Positions 8,212-16,950 of a stretch of 64,000 nucleotides of DNA are shown in pieces. The stretch comes from Sulfurimonas sp. HSL3-7. Its GTDB lineage: Bacteria > Campylobacterota > Campylobacteria > Campylobacterales > Sulfurimonadaceae. Position numbers and translations under genes: made by a program. Every line of letters begins with the position of its first letter. Positions within the stretch are counted from its first letter, which is position 1. The DNA lies in assembly GCF_039645985.1 (NCBI RefSeq), contig NZ_CP147919.1:2604001-2668000 (forward strand). The letters are read 5' to 3'. A model generated the notes under the pieces. The model was not told where the DNA came from and ran no database searches. It saw nothing but the letters and a program-made list of their open reading frames with translations.

Positions 8212-9731
8212 TGCTTTCGCCTCAACTGCACCATGATCTCAGCCTCGAAGCGATCGAAGTCGAAGGGATTGAGACAGAGCTACTAGTCAAAAACTATCTT
8301 CTGCTTACGCACATCGAAGAGGAGATCGTAGCGGTCACTTCCGAGGAGTACCTGGTCGAAGCGAGCAACTTCTACAGTAAACTTGACGAGCAGTACCCTT
8401 TTGTCATCCTCGACGAAGAGTCTTTCGAACGCCTCTTCAACCGTTTTTTGGAACTTCGCACCGACAGACAGATCGAGACCATGCAGGAAAAAGGTGAGAA
8501 GGCAGAGGAAGAGGATGAAGAGCTTTCGCTGACAGAGTTTTTACGGACCTCATCGGACATCCTCACCTCTGAAGAGTCTGCACCTATCATCAAATTTGTC
8601 AATGCCCTCTTCTATCAGGCCGTCAAGCGCAAAGCCTCCGATATTCACATCGAAGTGCATGAAAAGAGGGGTGAAGTCCGTTTCCGTATCGACGGGGTCC
8701 TCACCAAAAATGCCGACCTGGAGAAAAAGGTCATCGCGCTCATCATAAGCCGTATCAAGGTCATCTCCAATCTCGATATCTCGGAGAACCGCATCCCCCA
8801 AGACGGCCGTACCCAGATCAAGATCGCCGGGGAGACCCTCGATATCCGTGTCTCTATCCTGCCGACCTTTTACGGCGAACGTGTCGTTATGCGTCTTTTG
8901 ATGCAGAGCGGTTCCGTACCCCATATCCATGAACTTGGCTTTTCGGATGAGACGATCCACGACATCAAAAACCTGCTGCGCAACTCCCACGGCATCATCC
9001 TTGTCACCGGTCCGACAGGGTCAGGGAAGACCACCTCGCTGCACGCTTTCCTGCAGGAAGTCGAATCGCCTGAACTCAATCTCATCACGGTCGAAGACCC
9101 GGTCGAGTACAAATCGGAGACGATCTCCCAGATACAGGTCAACGAAAAGGTGGGGCTCACCTTCGCTTCTGCTCTGCGCTCTATACTGCGCCAGGATCCG
9201 GACATCATTATGATCGGTGAGATCCGTGATGAAGAGACGGCGCATATCGCGGTCCGCGCGGCGCTGACAGGGCACCTTGTCTTCTCCACCCTGCATACGA
9301 ACTCCGCCGCGGCGACCATCTCGCGTCTGGCCGATATGGGCATAGAGCCTTTTCTGATCTCCTCTTCTGTCCTGGGCATCATGGCACAGCGGCTTGTCCG
9401 CCGTCTCTGCGATGCCTGCAAGGTGGAAGACACTATTGCGGAGGATTTCGCCACCGAATACAATCTTGCCCCTGATGCCAAGATCTACAAGCCTGTCGGC
9501 TGCAAGGCGTGCAACTACAGCGGTTTTAGCGGCCGCCAGTCGATCGGTGAACTTCTGGTCATGGACGATATGATCAAGGATCTGCTGAAAGAGACCACGG
9601 ATGAGCACACCATCTCCAAAGCGCTGGAAGCAGAACACCTTGTTACGATCTCTATGCAGCTTCGCAAGATGCTGCTCAGAGGAGAGACTTCCCTGGATGA
9701 AGCGATACGCATCGGTCTGTCTCATGCCTAA
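8211..9731 (+). CDS. gspE: type II secretion ATPase GspE
   Basis: The 506-residue ATPase has N1E/N2E domains, Walker A GPTGSGKTT at about 267-275, an Asp box and Walker B IIMIGEIRDEETA, and the four-cysteine zinc motif CDAC...CKAC at about 400-436 that marks GspE/PilB proteins. It would power pseudopilus assembly from the cytoplasm. An acidic linker (EKAEEEDEELS) at about 95-107 separates the N-terminal region. It directly abuts gspD and overlaps the next pseudopilin gene. Confidence 0.96.
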   Translation: MLSPQLHHDLSLEAIEVEGIETELLVKNYLLLTHIEEEIVAVTSEEYLVEASNFYSKLDEQYPFVILDEESFERLFNRFLELRTDRQIETMQEKGEKAEEEDEELSLTEFLRTSSDILTSEESAPIIKFVNALFYQAVKRKASDIHIEVHEKRGEVRFRIDGVLTKNADLEKKVIALIISRIKVISNLDISENRIPQDGRTQIKIAGETLDIRVSILPTFYGERVVMRLLMQSGSVPHIHELGFSDETIHDIKNLLRNSHGIILVTGPTGSGKTTSLHAFLQEVESPELNLITVEDPVEYKSETISQIQVNEKVGLTFASALRSILRQDPDIIMIGEIRDEETAHIAVRAALTGHLVFSTLHTNSAAATISRLADMGIEPFLISSSVLGIMAQRLVRRLCDACKVEDTIAEDFATEYNLAPDAKIYKPVGCKACNYSGFSGRQSIGELLVMDDMIKDLLKETTDEHTISKALEAEHLVTISMQLRKMLLRGETSLDEAIRIGLSHA

Positions 9732-10194
9732 AATGTCTCGCGGCTTCACCCTCCTCGAGGTTCTTGTTGCCGTCATGATCATCGCCGTTGTTATCGGATC
9801 ACTGATAGAACTCTTTGCCAACAACTCCTACACCTTCAAATCCGTACGTCAGAAGATCTTGCACACCAATACAACAAGCGTGCTTTTGGGCAATGAGATC
9901 TATGGGTATGAAAAAGCGAAAACCGACCTCGCTGAACTGGTCAAGGATTTTAACATCGATGATGATCTCAGACGTCAGCTTAAAAATGTCAAGGTCGAGA
10001 TCATCTACAACGAGGTCACGAGCATTGATTTTGGAGAGGCCGCTGAAAGTATTGCCGATATAGGCAGCGGTGAAAACGGGGACGACACCCTGATACAAGA
10101 GGCGTCAGAGGCCGTAACCGCCTTGGAGGTCGGTCGTACGACCATGAAGGTCAACGATCAGTCCAGCTCTTTCTTACGGGTCAAACTGCAATGA
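9724..10194 (+). CDS. type II secretion minor pseudopilin (GspI-like)
   Basis: The start at ATG 9724 (or ATG 9733) is set by the prepilin signal SRGFTLLEVLVAVMIIAVV immediately downstream; it overlaps gspE by 8 nt. The 156-residue product has Glu at +5 and a variable C-terminal half. Position and the companion gene after it suggest GspI, part of the pseudopilus tip complex with GspJ and GspK. The assignment to I rather than J or H is inference. Confidence 0.75.
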   Translation: MPKMSRGFTLLEVLVAVMIIAVVIGSLIELFANNSYTFKSVRQKILHTNTTSVLLGNEIYGYEKAKTDLAELVKDFNIDDDLRRQLKNVKVEIIYNEVTSIDFGEAAESIADIGSGENGDDTLIQEASEAVTALEVGRTTMKVNDQSSSFLRVKLQ

Positions 10195-10721
10195 GACGCA
10201 ACGCTTTTACCCTCATAGAGATGATGATCGCCATCACCCTCTTCTCCGTCGTCATGATATTTCTTTACCAATCCATGGCTTCACTGGATAAATCCAACCG
10301 CTTTTACGGCGAGAAACTGCAGACAATATCAACCGAACAGTCTCTGTTTAAAACCCTCTATCTTGATCTCGCCCTCTCCCAATCCAATGTCGACGAGATC
10401 ATCAATGTCAATAAAAATGAAGATATCGTTCTCATCCAGACCCGGCATGTTGTTCACACGCATGTGATGCCGTACGTTGCATACCTTGTAAAAAAGAAGC
10501 ATCTCTATCGTATTGAATCGGCGGCAAAGCTGAGCTATCCTTTTGAGCGTAACCTTAACGTGCTTATTGATGATTTCGGTGAGGTGCAGAAGTTCAGACT
10601 CTATAAAAACAGTACCCATTTTTTACTCCACCTCAACTTCGGTGGCCAGGACAATCTGCTTAAGATACGCCATCTAAACACCGCAATCGGACAAGAGACC
10701 AATAGTACATCGGCTTCATAG
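10191..10721 (+). CDS. type II secretion minor pseudopilin (GspJ-like)
   Basis: The 176-residue protein starts with MRRNAFTLIEMMIAITLFSV, a canonical prepilin leader with Glu at +5, and overlaps the preceding gene by 4 nt. The globular part is not conserved enough to read by eye. As the last gene of the operon it is most likely GspJ. No prepilin peptidase gene is found in the window, so processing must use an enzyme encoded elsewhere. Confidence 0.75.
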   Translation: MRRNAFTLIEMMIAITLFSVVMIFLYQSMASLDKSNRFYGEKLQTISTEQSLFKTLYLDLALSQSNVDEIINVNKNEDIVLIQTRHVVHTHVMPYVAYLVKKKHLYRIESAAKLSYPFERNLNVLIDDFGEVQKFRLYKNSTHFLLHLNFGGQDNLLKIRHLNTAIGQETNSTSAS

Positions 10722-10881
10722 TCTTTTACAGAAATCAGATCATCTTGTTTTCTGAAAGTGCTGTCGGCGCAGAGTTCTGTCTCCGGCTGAATTGTTGACA
10801 TAGAAAGGTCTACCTATAAAAGGGTATTGGCTAATTGCTGTTTTGGTAAGGGTTTAATGGGGAGGAGAAAAGTGTAGAAGA

Positions 10882-10902
10882 ATCAAGGCCAAAGGCCCTG
10901 AT
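10882..10902 (-). terminator. putative terminator of the rpmI-rplT unit
   Basis: An inverted repeat ATCAAGGCC-AAA-GGCCCTGAT (one mismatch) lies 9 nt past the rplT stop. On the minus strand it is followed by a pyrimidine-rich TTCTTCTACACTTTTC tract, not a clean T run. It could also serve the convergent secretion operon. Confidence 0.5.
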
Positions 10903-10910
10903 CTGTTAAA

Positions 10911-11264
10911 TTAGAGTGCAGCTTTTGCTTGAGTCACTACAGCGCTGAATGCTGCTGCATCGTTCATTGCCATATCGGCAAGGATCTTACGATCCAGTTC
11001 GATGTTCGCTTTTTTCAATCCGTTGATGAAACGAGAATAGCTGATGTCATTTAGGCGGCATGCAGCATTGATACGGATGATCCACAGTTTGCGGAACTCA
11101 CGTTTTTTCTGTTTACGGTCACGGAATGCATAATACATACTGTGTTCAAGTTGCTCTTTCGCTTTACGGAAGTGCTTGTGACGACCTTGAAAGAAACCTC
11201 TTGCAAGTTTTAATACTTTTTTATGACGACGGCGTCTTACAACACCTGTTTTTACTCTTGGCAT
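10911..11264 (-). CDS. rplT: 50S ribosomal protein L20
   Basis: The 117-residue basic protein matches L20 throughout (start [19 protein letters not shown], then [18 protein letters not shown] and the [20 protein letters not shown] core). L20 binds 23S rRNA early in assembly of the large subunit and in many bacteria represses its own operon. It follows rpmI by about 100 nt. The length is normal. Confidence 0.98.
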   Translation of the reverse strand: MPRVKTGVVRRRRHKKVLKLARGFFQGRHKHFRKAKEQLEHSMYYAFRDRKQKKREFRKLWIIRINAACRLNDISYSRFINGLKKANIELDRKILADMAMNDAAAFSAVVTQAKAAL

Positions 11265-11365
11265 TTTTTTCCTTTACTTGACTCTATGACCTTTTCGATA
11301 CATAGGTGCCACTTCAATGGTGGACTTGCCCAGTTGAACTGGAGAATAGTTGAATGAAAGCGTGA

Positions 11366-11557
11366 TTACGCGATCATCGCCTTAATATTTTTAGCATCGA
11401 CTGCTGCAACGGTTTTCGGCGTGTTTTGTTTACGACGTGTTCCAGCATCTTGCTTAGTCAAGATATGGCTACGAAACGCTGTACCGCGTTTAACAGTGCC
11501 GTTTTTCTTCACTTTGAAACGCTTTACAGCGCCTTTTACAGATTTCATCTTAGGCAT
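11366..11557 (-). CDS. rpmI: 50S ribosomal protein L35
   Basis: The 63-residue protein has the L35 signature MPKMKSVKGAVKRFKVKKNG and a basic body, with an AGAGAGGAGT ribosome site before ATG 11557. In most bacteria rpmI directly follows infC. Here 964 bp of foreign-looking sequence separates them, and rpmI has its own -10 box at 11612-11617. Confidence 0.97.
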   Translation of the reverse strand: MPKMKSVKGAVKRFKVKKNGTVKRGTAFRSHILTKQDAGTRRKQNTPKTVAAVDAKNIKAMIA

Positions 11558-11611
11558 AGTGACTCCTCTCTAATTTTACTATTTTACATAGTTGCGTAAA
11601 ATAAGTCTGAA

Positions 11612-11617
11612 ATTATA
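11612..11617 (-). promoter_or_regulatory. -10 box of rpmI-rplT
   Basis: TATAAT on the minus strand, in the context TTGGCTATAATTTC, lies 55 nt before rpmI. The resulting leader contains an inverted repeat ATTTTAC/GTAAAAT, which could fold just upstream of the ribosome site. A separate promoter is expected here because the link to infC is broken. Confidence 0.5.
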
Positions 11618-11732
11618 GCCAAATCAAGATTAAAATTCCATTGCAGGTTTTCAAACGCATTGAAATTCACTTTGCACCATTGTGATTAATTAACAGACAG
11701 CGGCCCCGTCCTGTTTTGTCACTATATTTGGT

Positions 11733-11738
11733 TATACT
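11733..11738 (+). promoter_or_regulatory. -10 box of the 11744 gene, predicting a near-leaderless mRNA
   Basis: TATACT ends 5 nt before the ATG at 11744, so transcription would begin at or within a nucleotide or two of the start codon. No Shine-Dalgarno sequence is present before the ATG, which agrees with a leaderless message. No convincing -35 is seen. Confidence 0.35.
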
Positions 11739-11743
11739 AAATC

Positions 11744-12106
11744 ATGTCAGATACAGATTTGCAAAATATGCTCAGACAGGCCGAAGAGGAGTTTAAATAC
11801 CTTGAAGAGCAGTGTCTGAAAAATAAAGATGATGATTATGAGATCAAATTGCACGCAATAGCGATGATCACACTCTACAACTTTGCCCTCAATCTAAAGC
11901 TGTCCGGTTCGCAGCTCATCGAACTGCTCTATATTTTAGATGAAAACAGCCGCCTCCATCAAAACCTGATCGCCCCCTATCTGATGCTTCTCGATGATAT
12001 GGAGCTTGTCTGCAAACAGTACGGGCACACCTATTTGATGTTCCTCTCGGAAAAGGCGCAAGATAAAAGTGATGAAGAGATCATGGAGGTACTCTTTAAA
12101 AAGTAG
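11744..12106 (+). CDS. hypothetical helical protein inserted between infC and rpmI
   Basis: I do not recognise this 120-residue acidic protein. It looks all-helical: an N-terminal charged helix (about residues 5-30), then hydrophobic helices (about 38-95) and a charged C-terminus ending in FKK. No signal peptide or membrane span is evident. It stands opposite to the flanking translation genes, with a possible leaderless promoter, and is followed at once by a heptamer array. Its codon use resembles the neighbours, so it is not obviously recent foreign DNA. Confidence 0.75.
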   Translation: MSDTDLQNMLRQAEEEFKYLEEQCLKNKDDDYEIKLHAIAMITLYNFALNLKLSGSQLIELLYILDENSRLHQNLIAPYLMLLDDMELVCKQYGHTYLMFLSEKAQDKSDEEIMEVLFKK

Positions 12107-12112
12107 GGTTAG

Positions 12113-12264
12113 TGAATGGTGAATGGTGAATGGTGAATGGTGAATGGTGAATGGTGAATGGTGAATGGTGAATGGTGAATGGTGAATGGTGAATGGTGAA
12201 TGGTGAATGGTGAATGGTGAATGGTGAATGGTGAATGGTGAATGGTGAATGGTGAATGGTGAAT
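12113..12264. repeat. heptamer tandem array, TGAATGG x about 21.7
   Basis: The 7-bp unit TGAATGG is repeated without any change over 152 bp, starting 6 nt after the stop codon of the 11744 gene. Because 7 is not a multiple of 3, the open frames that cross it are artefacts. Perfect identity of copies suggests active slippage and length variation between isolates. Confidence 0.95.
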
Positions 12265-12318
12265 CTAGTATGAAAAGGTGGCGAAGCTCATCTTCACACA
12301 ACCTGAACTTTGAAAAAG

Positions 12319-12521
12319 CTTCAGATTTCGAGGAAACATCGCCATGCGAGCGGTACCCTTGTTTTGGTGTAAGTTGTGCCGGATGTGAACCAGGAGACGC
12401 AGAAGAACCAACAGTTCACTACAGCGAACGACTAAATCGTGAGTCGTGCTGCTGTGCGTCGAGCGGTGAACTCCGGTGCAAATTGCGCCGATACCCGAAG
12501 GGGCAGACCCAGCTGGAACTT
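12319..12521 (-). repeat. dispersed repeat R1, copy a, abutting the infC stop codon
   Basis: About 203 bp nearly identical to 16748-16950. Seen in the sense of infC, it begins directly after the stop codon. It holds a nested inverted repeat: AGTTCAC 12413-12419 with GTGAACT 12466-12472, ACAGC with GCTGT, and ACGACT with AGTCGT around an 8-nt loop, so RNA from it should fold strongly. No coding capacity is recognised. Shorter relatives lie at about 26262-26300 and 26933-26975. Confidence 0.9.
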
Positions 12522-13055
12522 TTACTTTTTCTTGTCCTCTTTTTTCGGAAGAACAAGCATATTGTAGTAACGCCCTTCAAAACGAGGCGGTTTGTCCATA
12601 ACACCGATATCTTCAACCATCGGCCAGACACGCAGAAGAACCTCTCTGCCCGCTTCGGGGTGCGCCATCTCACGACCGCGGAGGAATACTCTGAATTTAA
12701 CGTGCTTGCCTTCTTCTAAAAATTCGCGGGCATGTTTGACTTTGTAGTTAATGTCGTTATCTGCGATCTTGACGGAGAGCTTGATCTCTTTGACTTCGAT
12801 CTTGATCTGGTTTTTGCGCTGCTCTTTTTTCTTCTTCTCTTCTTGGTATTTGAACTTGCCATAGTCCATAATCTTCGCTACCGGCGGCTTGGCATTTGGC
12901 GCGATGAGCACCAGGTCTAAGCCCATTTCATCAGCTTTTGCCAATGCTTCTTTTGTCGGGATAATTCCTAATGACTCACCGCCATCGACGTTACAACGAA
13001 CCTCCGGGACCCGGATATCTTCGTTCATTATAGTAGTGTCTTTTTTTCGGTTCAA
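12522..13055 (-). CDS. infC: translation initiation factor IF-3
   Basis: The 177-residue product matches IF-3: an N-domain with [20 protein letters not shown] and a C-domain with [19 protein letters not shown] and [18 protein letters not shown]. It prevents premature 70S formation and checks start codons. A TTG start at 13055 is chosen because GAGGTAAATTT gives a ribosome site and other epsilonproteobacterial IF-3 proteins have a similar N-terminal tail; an ATG at 13028 is the alternative. A non-ATG start fits the known self-regulation of infC. It overlaps the thrS stop by 4 nt. Confidence 0.96.
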   Translation of the reverse strand: MNRKKDTTIMNEDIRVPEVRCNVDGGESLGIIPTKEALAKADEMGLDLVLIAPNAKPPVAKIMDYGKFKYQEEKKKKEQRKNQIKIEVKEIKLSVKIADNDINYKVKHAREFLEEGKHVKFRVFLRGREMAHPEAGREVLLRVWPMVEDIGVMDKPPRFEGRYYNMLVLPKKEDKKK

Positions 13056-14860
13056 AAATTTACCTCATTTATTTTTTGTTGAATCATAGCCAAGAACTCT
13101 GCTTCGCTAAGATTATATTGTTCACGCTCACGTCTGTCACGCACTGCGATCGTTTTGTTCTCGACCTCATCATCACCTAAAACGATGATCATCGGGACAC
13201 GCCCTTTTTCGGCAGTTCTGATACGTTTGTTCAGGCTCTCGTTTTTCGAGAAGATCTCGCTGTCCGCACCTAAATCGATCAGTTTATCTGCCAACTCCTT
13301 GGCATATGCGTTATGAGGCTCCGCGATAGGAACGATGGCGACCTGGGTCGGTGCAACGAACATTGGGAACTCACCCGCATAATGTTCTGTCAATATACCA
13401 ATAAATCGTTCAAACGAACCTAAAATTGCTCTGTGAATCATAACCGGTTGGATTTTGTTGTTCTCATCCCCGCTGTATTCGAGCTCAAAACGCTCCGGAA
13501 GGTTGAAGTCCAGCTGGATCGTTCCGCACTGCCACTCGCGTCCGATCGCATCGGTGATCTTGATGTCGATCTTCGGTCCGTAGAAGGCACCGCCCCCTTC
13601 ATCGATCTCATAGACAAGGTTGTTTTTGTCCATTGCCGTTTTCAACGCGTTGGTCGAAATTTCCCAAACCTCGTCATCACCGACCGCTTTTTCCGGCTTC
13701 GTCGAGATCATCATCTTGTAATCAAAGTTGAAGGTCGTCATGATCTTGTCGACAAAGTCGACGACCTCGATGATCTGCTCTTCGATCTGGTCCGCAGTAC
13801 AGAAGATATGCGCATCATCCTGCGTAAATTCGCGTACGCGGAAAAGACCGTGCAGTGCCCCTGTCATCTCATGGCGGTGCACCACCCCGTACTCAAAGTA
13901 CTTAAGCGGCAGGTCACGATAGGAGTGCGGCTCATCTTCATACGCCTTGATGTGACCGACACAGTTCATCGGCTTGACGCCGAACTCCACATCGTCAATA
14001 TTGGTGAAGTACATGTTCTCGCCATAGTTCTGGTAGTGGCCCGACGTCATCCAGAGGTCAGAACGCAGCATCTCAGGCCCGCGCACCGGCTCATAGCCGC
14101 GTTTACGGTGTGCTTTGAAAAGGAGAGACTCCAGACGTGCACGAAGGCGTCCGCCGGCAGGAAGCCAGATAGGGAAACCGGCGCCGACCTCTTCACGGAA
14201 AGTGAATAGCTTCATCTGGGCACCGATCTTGCGGTGGTCGCGCTTTTCCGCTTCGGCGATCATCTCAAGATGCGCTTTGAGCGACTCCTTGTCGGCAAAA
14301 GCGATCCCGTAGATACGTGTCAGCATCTCGTTCTTGGAGTCACCGCCCAGGTAGGCACCCGAGATCTTTGTCAGCTTGAAGTAACGGATCTGACCGATAT
14401 CCGGCAGGTGCGGTCCGCGGCAGAGATCTTCGAAATCACCCTGCTTGTAGATAGAGACCGTATCACTCGGAATGCGCTTCATCACCTCCAGCTTGAGATG
14501 GTCGTCGGCAAACTTCGCTTTCGCCTCATCCATGGAGATCTCATAGCGCTCGATCGGGTACTTTTTCTTGGCAAAAGAGAGCATCGTCTTTTCGATCTTT
14601 TTAAGGTCACCCTCACCGATCTCTTCACTCACTTTGAAGTCGTAGTAGAATCCCTCTTTGACAACCGGTCCGACAAAAAACTCGGCATCCGGGTAAAGCG
14701 ATTTGATCGCCTGTGCCATCAGGTGTGCCGTTGAGTGGCGGAGAACTTCCAGGGCTTCCGGGGAGTTGTCAAGCTCGATCTCTTCACCTGTAATTCCGTT
14801 CGCTTGCGCTGTCAGCAGGTCGATAACTTCGTCGTTGTGTTTAATCGCAATTGCGCTCAT
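13052..14860 (-). CDS. thrS: threonyl-tRNA synthetase
   Basis: The 602-residue enzyme has a short N-terminal region, the editing domain ([14 protein letters not shown], with the HxxxH type site), the class II catalytic core ([46 protein letters not shown]) and the C-terminal anticodon-binding domain ([19 protein letters not shown]). The usual N-terminal TGS domain is missing, as in some epsilonproteobacterial ThrRS. It heads the leftward thrS-infC unit. Confidence 0.97.
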   Translation of the reverse strand: MSAIAIKHNDEVIDLLTAQANGITGEEIELDNSPEALEVLRHSTAHLMAQAIKSLYPDAEFFVGPVVKEGFYYDFKVSEEIGEGDLKKIEKTMLSFAKKKYPIERYEISMDEAKAKFADDHLKLEVMKRIPSDTVSIYKQGDFEDLCRGPHLPDIGQIRYFKLTKISGAYLGGDSKNEMLTRIYGIAFADKESLKAHLEMIAEAEKRDHRKIGAQMKLFTFREEVGAGFPIWLPAGGRLRARLESLLFKAHRKRGYEPVRGPEMLRSDLWMTSGHYQNYGENMYFTNIDDVEFGVKPMNCVGHIKAYEDEPHSYRDLPLKYFEYGVVHRHEMTGALHGLFRVREFTQDDAHIFCTADQIEEQIIEVVDFVDKIMTTFNFDYKMMISTKPEKAVGDDEVWEISTNALKTAMDKNNLVYEIDEGGGAFYGPKIDIKITDAIGREWQCGTIQLDFNLPERFELEYSGDENNKIQPVMIHRAILGSFERFIGILTEHYAGEFPMFVAPTQVAIVPIAEPHNAYAKELADKLIDLGADSEIFSKNESLNKRIRTAEKGRVPMIIVLGDDEVENKTIAVRDRREREQYNLSEAEFLAMIQQKINEVNF

Positions 14861-15123
14861 AATTGTTCATCCTCTTTCAAAGAGCCCACCACAACAATAG
14901 GCAGAGCATCTTGAAGATATTTTATTTGCGTGATTTTAGCTAAAAGTCGCCTTGTTTAGATTGAAAGAAGAGCGCAAAGACCTTTTTCACCGCTCTATCT
15001 CAGTTTTATCGGGCGATCTCATCAGGTTATCGGCAAACACGCGCATAATTCATACACTTTAATCACCATTTTTAATAGACATGCGCTAAAATAGGAACAA
15101 TCATCAATAGAAGGTAAACAATC
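14861..15123. promoter_or_regulatory. divergent promoter region between thrS and the SQR gene
   Basis: A 263-bp gap between divergent genes. On the minus strand TAAAAT at 14933-14938 is a plausible -10 for thrS. On the plus strand TAAAAT at 15087-15092 is a plausible -10 for the SQR gene, with AGAAGG as ribosome site before ATG 15124. No T-box or other riboswitch-like fold was recognised. Confidence 0.45.
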
Positions 15124-16569
15124 ATGGATACAAAAGATCTTAAATCTCTCCTAAAAAAGAGTAAAAACGCTGAGATGCTTTCGCGCCGCGATGCATTGAA
15201 ACTGATGGGAATTTCACCGATTGCGGCAGGCGTTCTCGCCTCAACATCATCCAGCTCCATCGCATCGGCTGAAGCATCAGATGCAACAGGCAAAGTCGTT
15301 ATCGTCGGTGCCGGTGCCGGCGGTATTATGGCGGCTGCACGTCTGAACAGAGCGCTCTCCAACCCGGACATCACCCTCATCGCACCCAATGAGGTCCATC
15401 TTTATCAACCGGGCCAAATCTTTATGGCCGCAGGTGAATACACTTTTGACGATATCTCCAAAGACAATGCAGACCTTGTGCCGGATGGTGTCACCTGGAT
15501 CAAGGACGAAGTCAAAACCTTTGATCCGGACAACAACAAGGTCATAACACGCGGCGGCGAGACGATCGATTATGATTACCTGATTGTTGCCACGGGTCTT
15601 CAGTACCACTACGAATGGATTCAAGGTCTCAGCGTTGACGATATCGGTAAAAACGGTATCTCCAGCGTCTATCTGAACAACCTTGAGAAAGGTACCGCAG
15701 AGGGCGGCAGTATCACCCACCAGTGGTTTAAAGATCTCCATGAAGCAGCCAAAGACGGGAATCCGAAAGTCATCTGTACGCAACCCGGAACCCCTATAAA
15801 GTGCGGCGGTGCACCACAGAAGATCCTCTACCTGAGTGATGACTATCTAAAGCGTGACGGGCTCACCGCCGACTTCACCTTTGCCACGAACGGCGGCAAG
15901 CTCTTCGGTGCCGTACCGGCAGTCGATGCAACGCTCAATAACGAAGTGCAGCCGCGTTACGGAAATATCACCAATAAATTCAAACACAACCTGGTCTCTA
16001 TCGATGTGCAGAACAAGGTTGCCACCTTTGAACACAACTATGAGGTTCAGGGCAGCTATGACGAAGATCTCGAAGAGTACGAAATGATCGCCAAAAAAGA
16101 GCTGGTAGAGATGGAATACGACTTTATCCACATCGTCCCGCCGATGAGCGCACCGGATGCTGTGGTAAACTCACCGCTGGGTTGGCAGAAAGGGAGCGCA
16201 AAAGGGTGGCTCGAGGTTGATCGCGAAACACTCCAGCACCGTCGTTATGCCAATGTATTCGGTATCGGTGATATCTGCGGGATTCCACTGGGTAAAACGG
16301 GGGGAAGCGCACGTCACCAGGCGCCTGTTGTCGTAGGCAACCTGATCGCACAGATGGAGAGCAAGGCGTTACAAGAGAAATTTGACGGCTACACGGTCTG
16401 CCCGCTGAAGACACAGTACGGCAAAATCATCCTGGCCGAGTTCAACTATGACGGTCCGGCACCGTCATTTCCTCTGGACATCGGAAAACCGCGCTGGATC
16501 TGGTGGGCATTTGACCTCTACATGCTTAAACCGATGTATTGGTACCTGATGATGCGGGGATTGATGTAA
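15124..16569 (+). CDS. sqr: Tat-exported sulfide:quinone oxidoreductase family flavoprotein
   Basis: The 481-residue protein carries SRRDALKLMG at about residues 20-29, a twin-arginine signal followed by an Ala/Ser-rich stretch, then the FAD-binding GKVVIVGAGAGGIMAAARL. CTQPGTPIKCGGAPQKI near residue 220 contains the cysteine typical of SQR proteins, and YANVFGIGDICGIPLGKTGGSARHQA is the second FAD region. The family oxidises sulfide and passes electrons to quinone; the C-terminal WIWWAFDLYMLKPMYWYLMM would lie on the membrane. Which SQR type it is, or whether it is a flavocytochrome c-like relative, cannot be told by eye. Confidence 0.85.
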   Translation: MDTKDLKSLLKKSKNAEMLSRRDALKLMGISPIAAGVLASTSSSSIASAEASDATGKVVIVGAGAGGIMAAARLNRALSNPDITLIAPNEVHLYQPGQIFMAAGEYTFDDISKDNADLVPDGVTWIKDEVKTFDPDNNKVITRGGETIDYDYLIVATGLQYHYEWIQGLSVDDIGKNGISSVYLNNLEKGTAEGGSITHQWFKDLHEAAKDGNPKVICTQPGTPIKCGGAPQKILYLSDDYLKRDGLTADFTFATNGGKLFGAVPAVDATLNNEVQPRYGNITNKFKHNLVSIDVQNKVATFEHNYEVQGSYDEDLEEYEMIAKKELVEMEYDFIHIVPPMSAPDAVVNSPLGWQKGSAKGWLEVDRETLQHRRYANVFGIGDICGIPLGKTGGSARHQAPVVVGNLIAQMESKALQEKFDGYTVCPLKTQYGKIILAEFNYDGPAPSFPLDIGKPRWIWWAFDLYMLKPMYWYLMMRGLM

Positions 16570-16575
16570 AAACCT

Positions 16576-16637
16576 GCTAAGTGCTAAGTGCTAAGTGCTA
16601 AGTGCTAAGTGCTAAGTGCTAAGTGCTAAGTGCTAAG
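16576..16637. repeat. heptamer tandem array, GCTAAGT x about 9
   Basis: A perfect 7-bp repeat of 62 bp begins 6 nt after the SQR stop codon. It mirrors the 12113 array in unit length and placement (directly after a rightward gene, before an R1 copy), although the unit sequence is different. Confidence 0.95.
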
Positions 16638-16747
16638 AAAGATGACGTTGTTCATCTAAAAGCAATCTAAACTTGCAAATAAATTTTTGGATGTCAAAAA
16701 AGACACCGAAGCTCTCATACTTGAAAAATCAAAAAATTTATATAAAG

Positions 16748-16950
16748 TTTCAGATTTCGAGGAAACATCGCTACGCGAGCGGTACCCTTGTTTTGGTGTG
16801 AGTTGTGCCGGGTGTGAACCCGAAAGCGCAGAAGAACCAACAGTTCACTACAGCGAACGACTAAATCGTGAGTCGTGCTGCTGTGCGTTGAGAGGTGAAC
16901 CCCGGTGCAAATCGCGCCGATACCCAAGGGGGCAGACCCAGCTGGAACTT
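16748..16950 (-). repeat. dispersed repeat R1, copy b, abutting the prfA stop codon
   Basis: Nearly identical to 12319-12521 over about 203 bp. Homology continues to the last base before TTA (stop of prfA on the minus strand), exactly as in the infC copy. The nested inverted repeat is kept, with the outer arm reduced to GTTCAC/GTGAAC. A 110-bp AT-rich spacer separates it from the heptamer array. Confidence 0.9.

Noticed and set aside
11936-12301. Open frame on the minus strand encoding repeated HHSPFTI peptides
   Set aside because: It is produced only by the 7-bp tandem array, which happens to be open; it lacks a start site and crosses the end of the 11744 gene.
13433-14209. 258-codon frame on the plus strand within thrS
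   Set aside because: Antisense shadow of thrS with no family features and no ribosome site.
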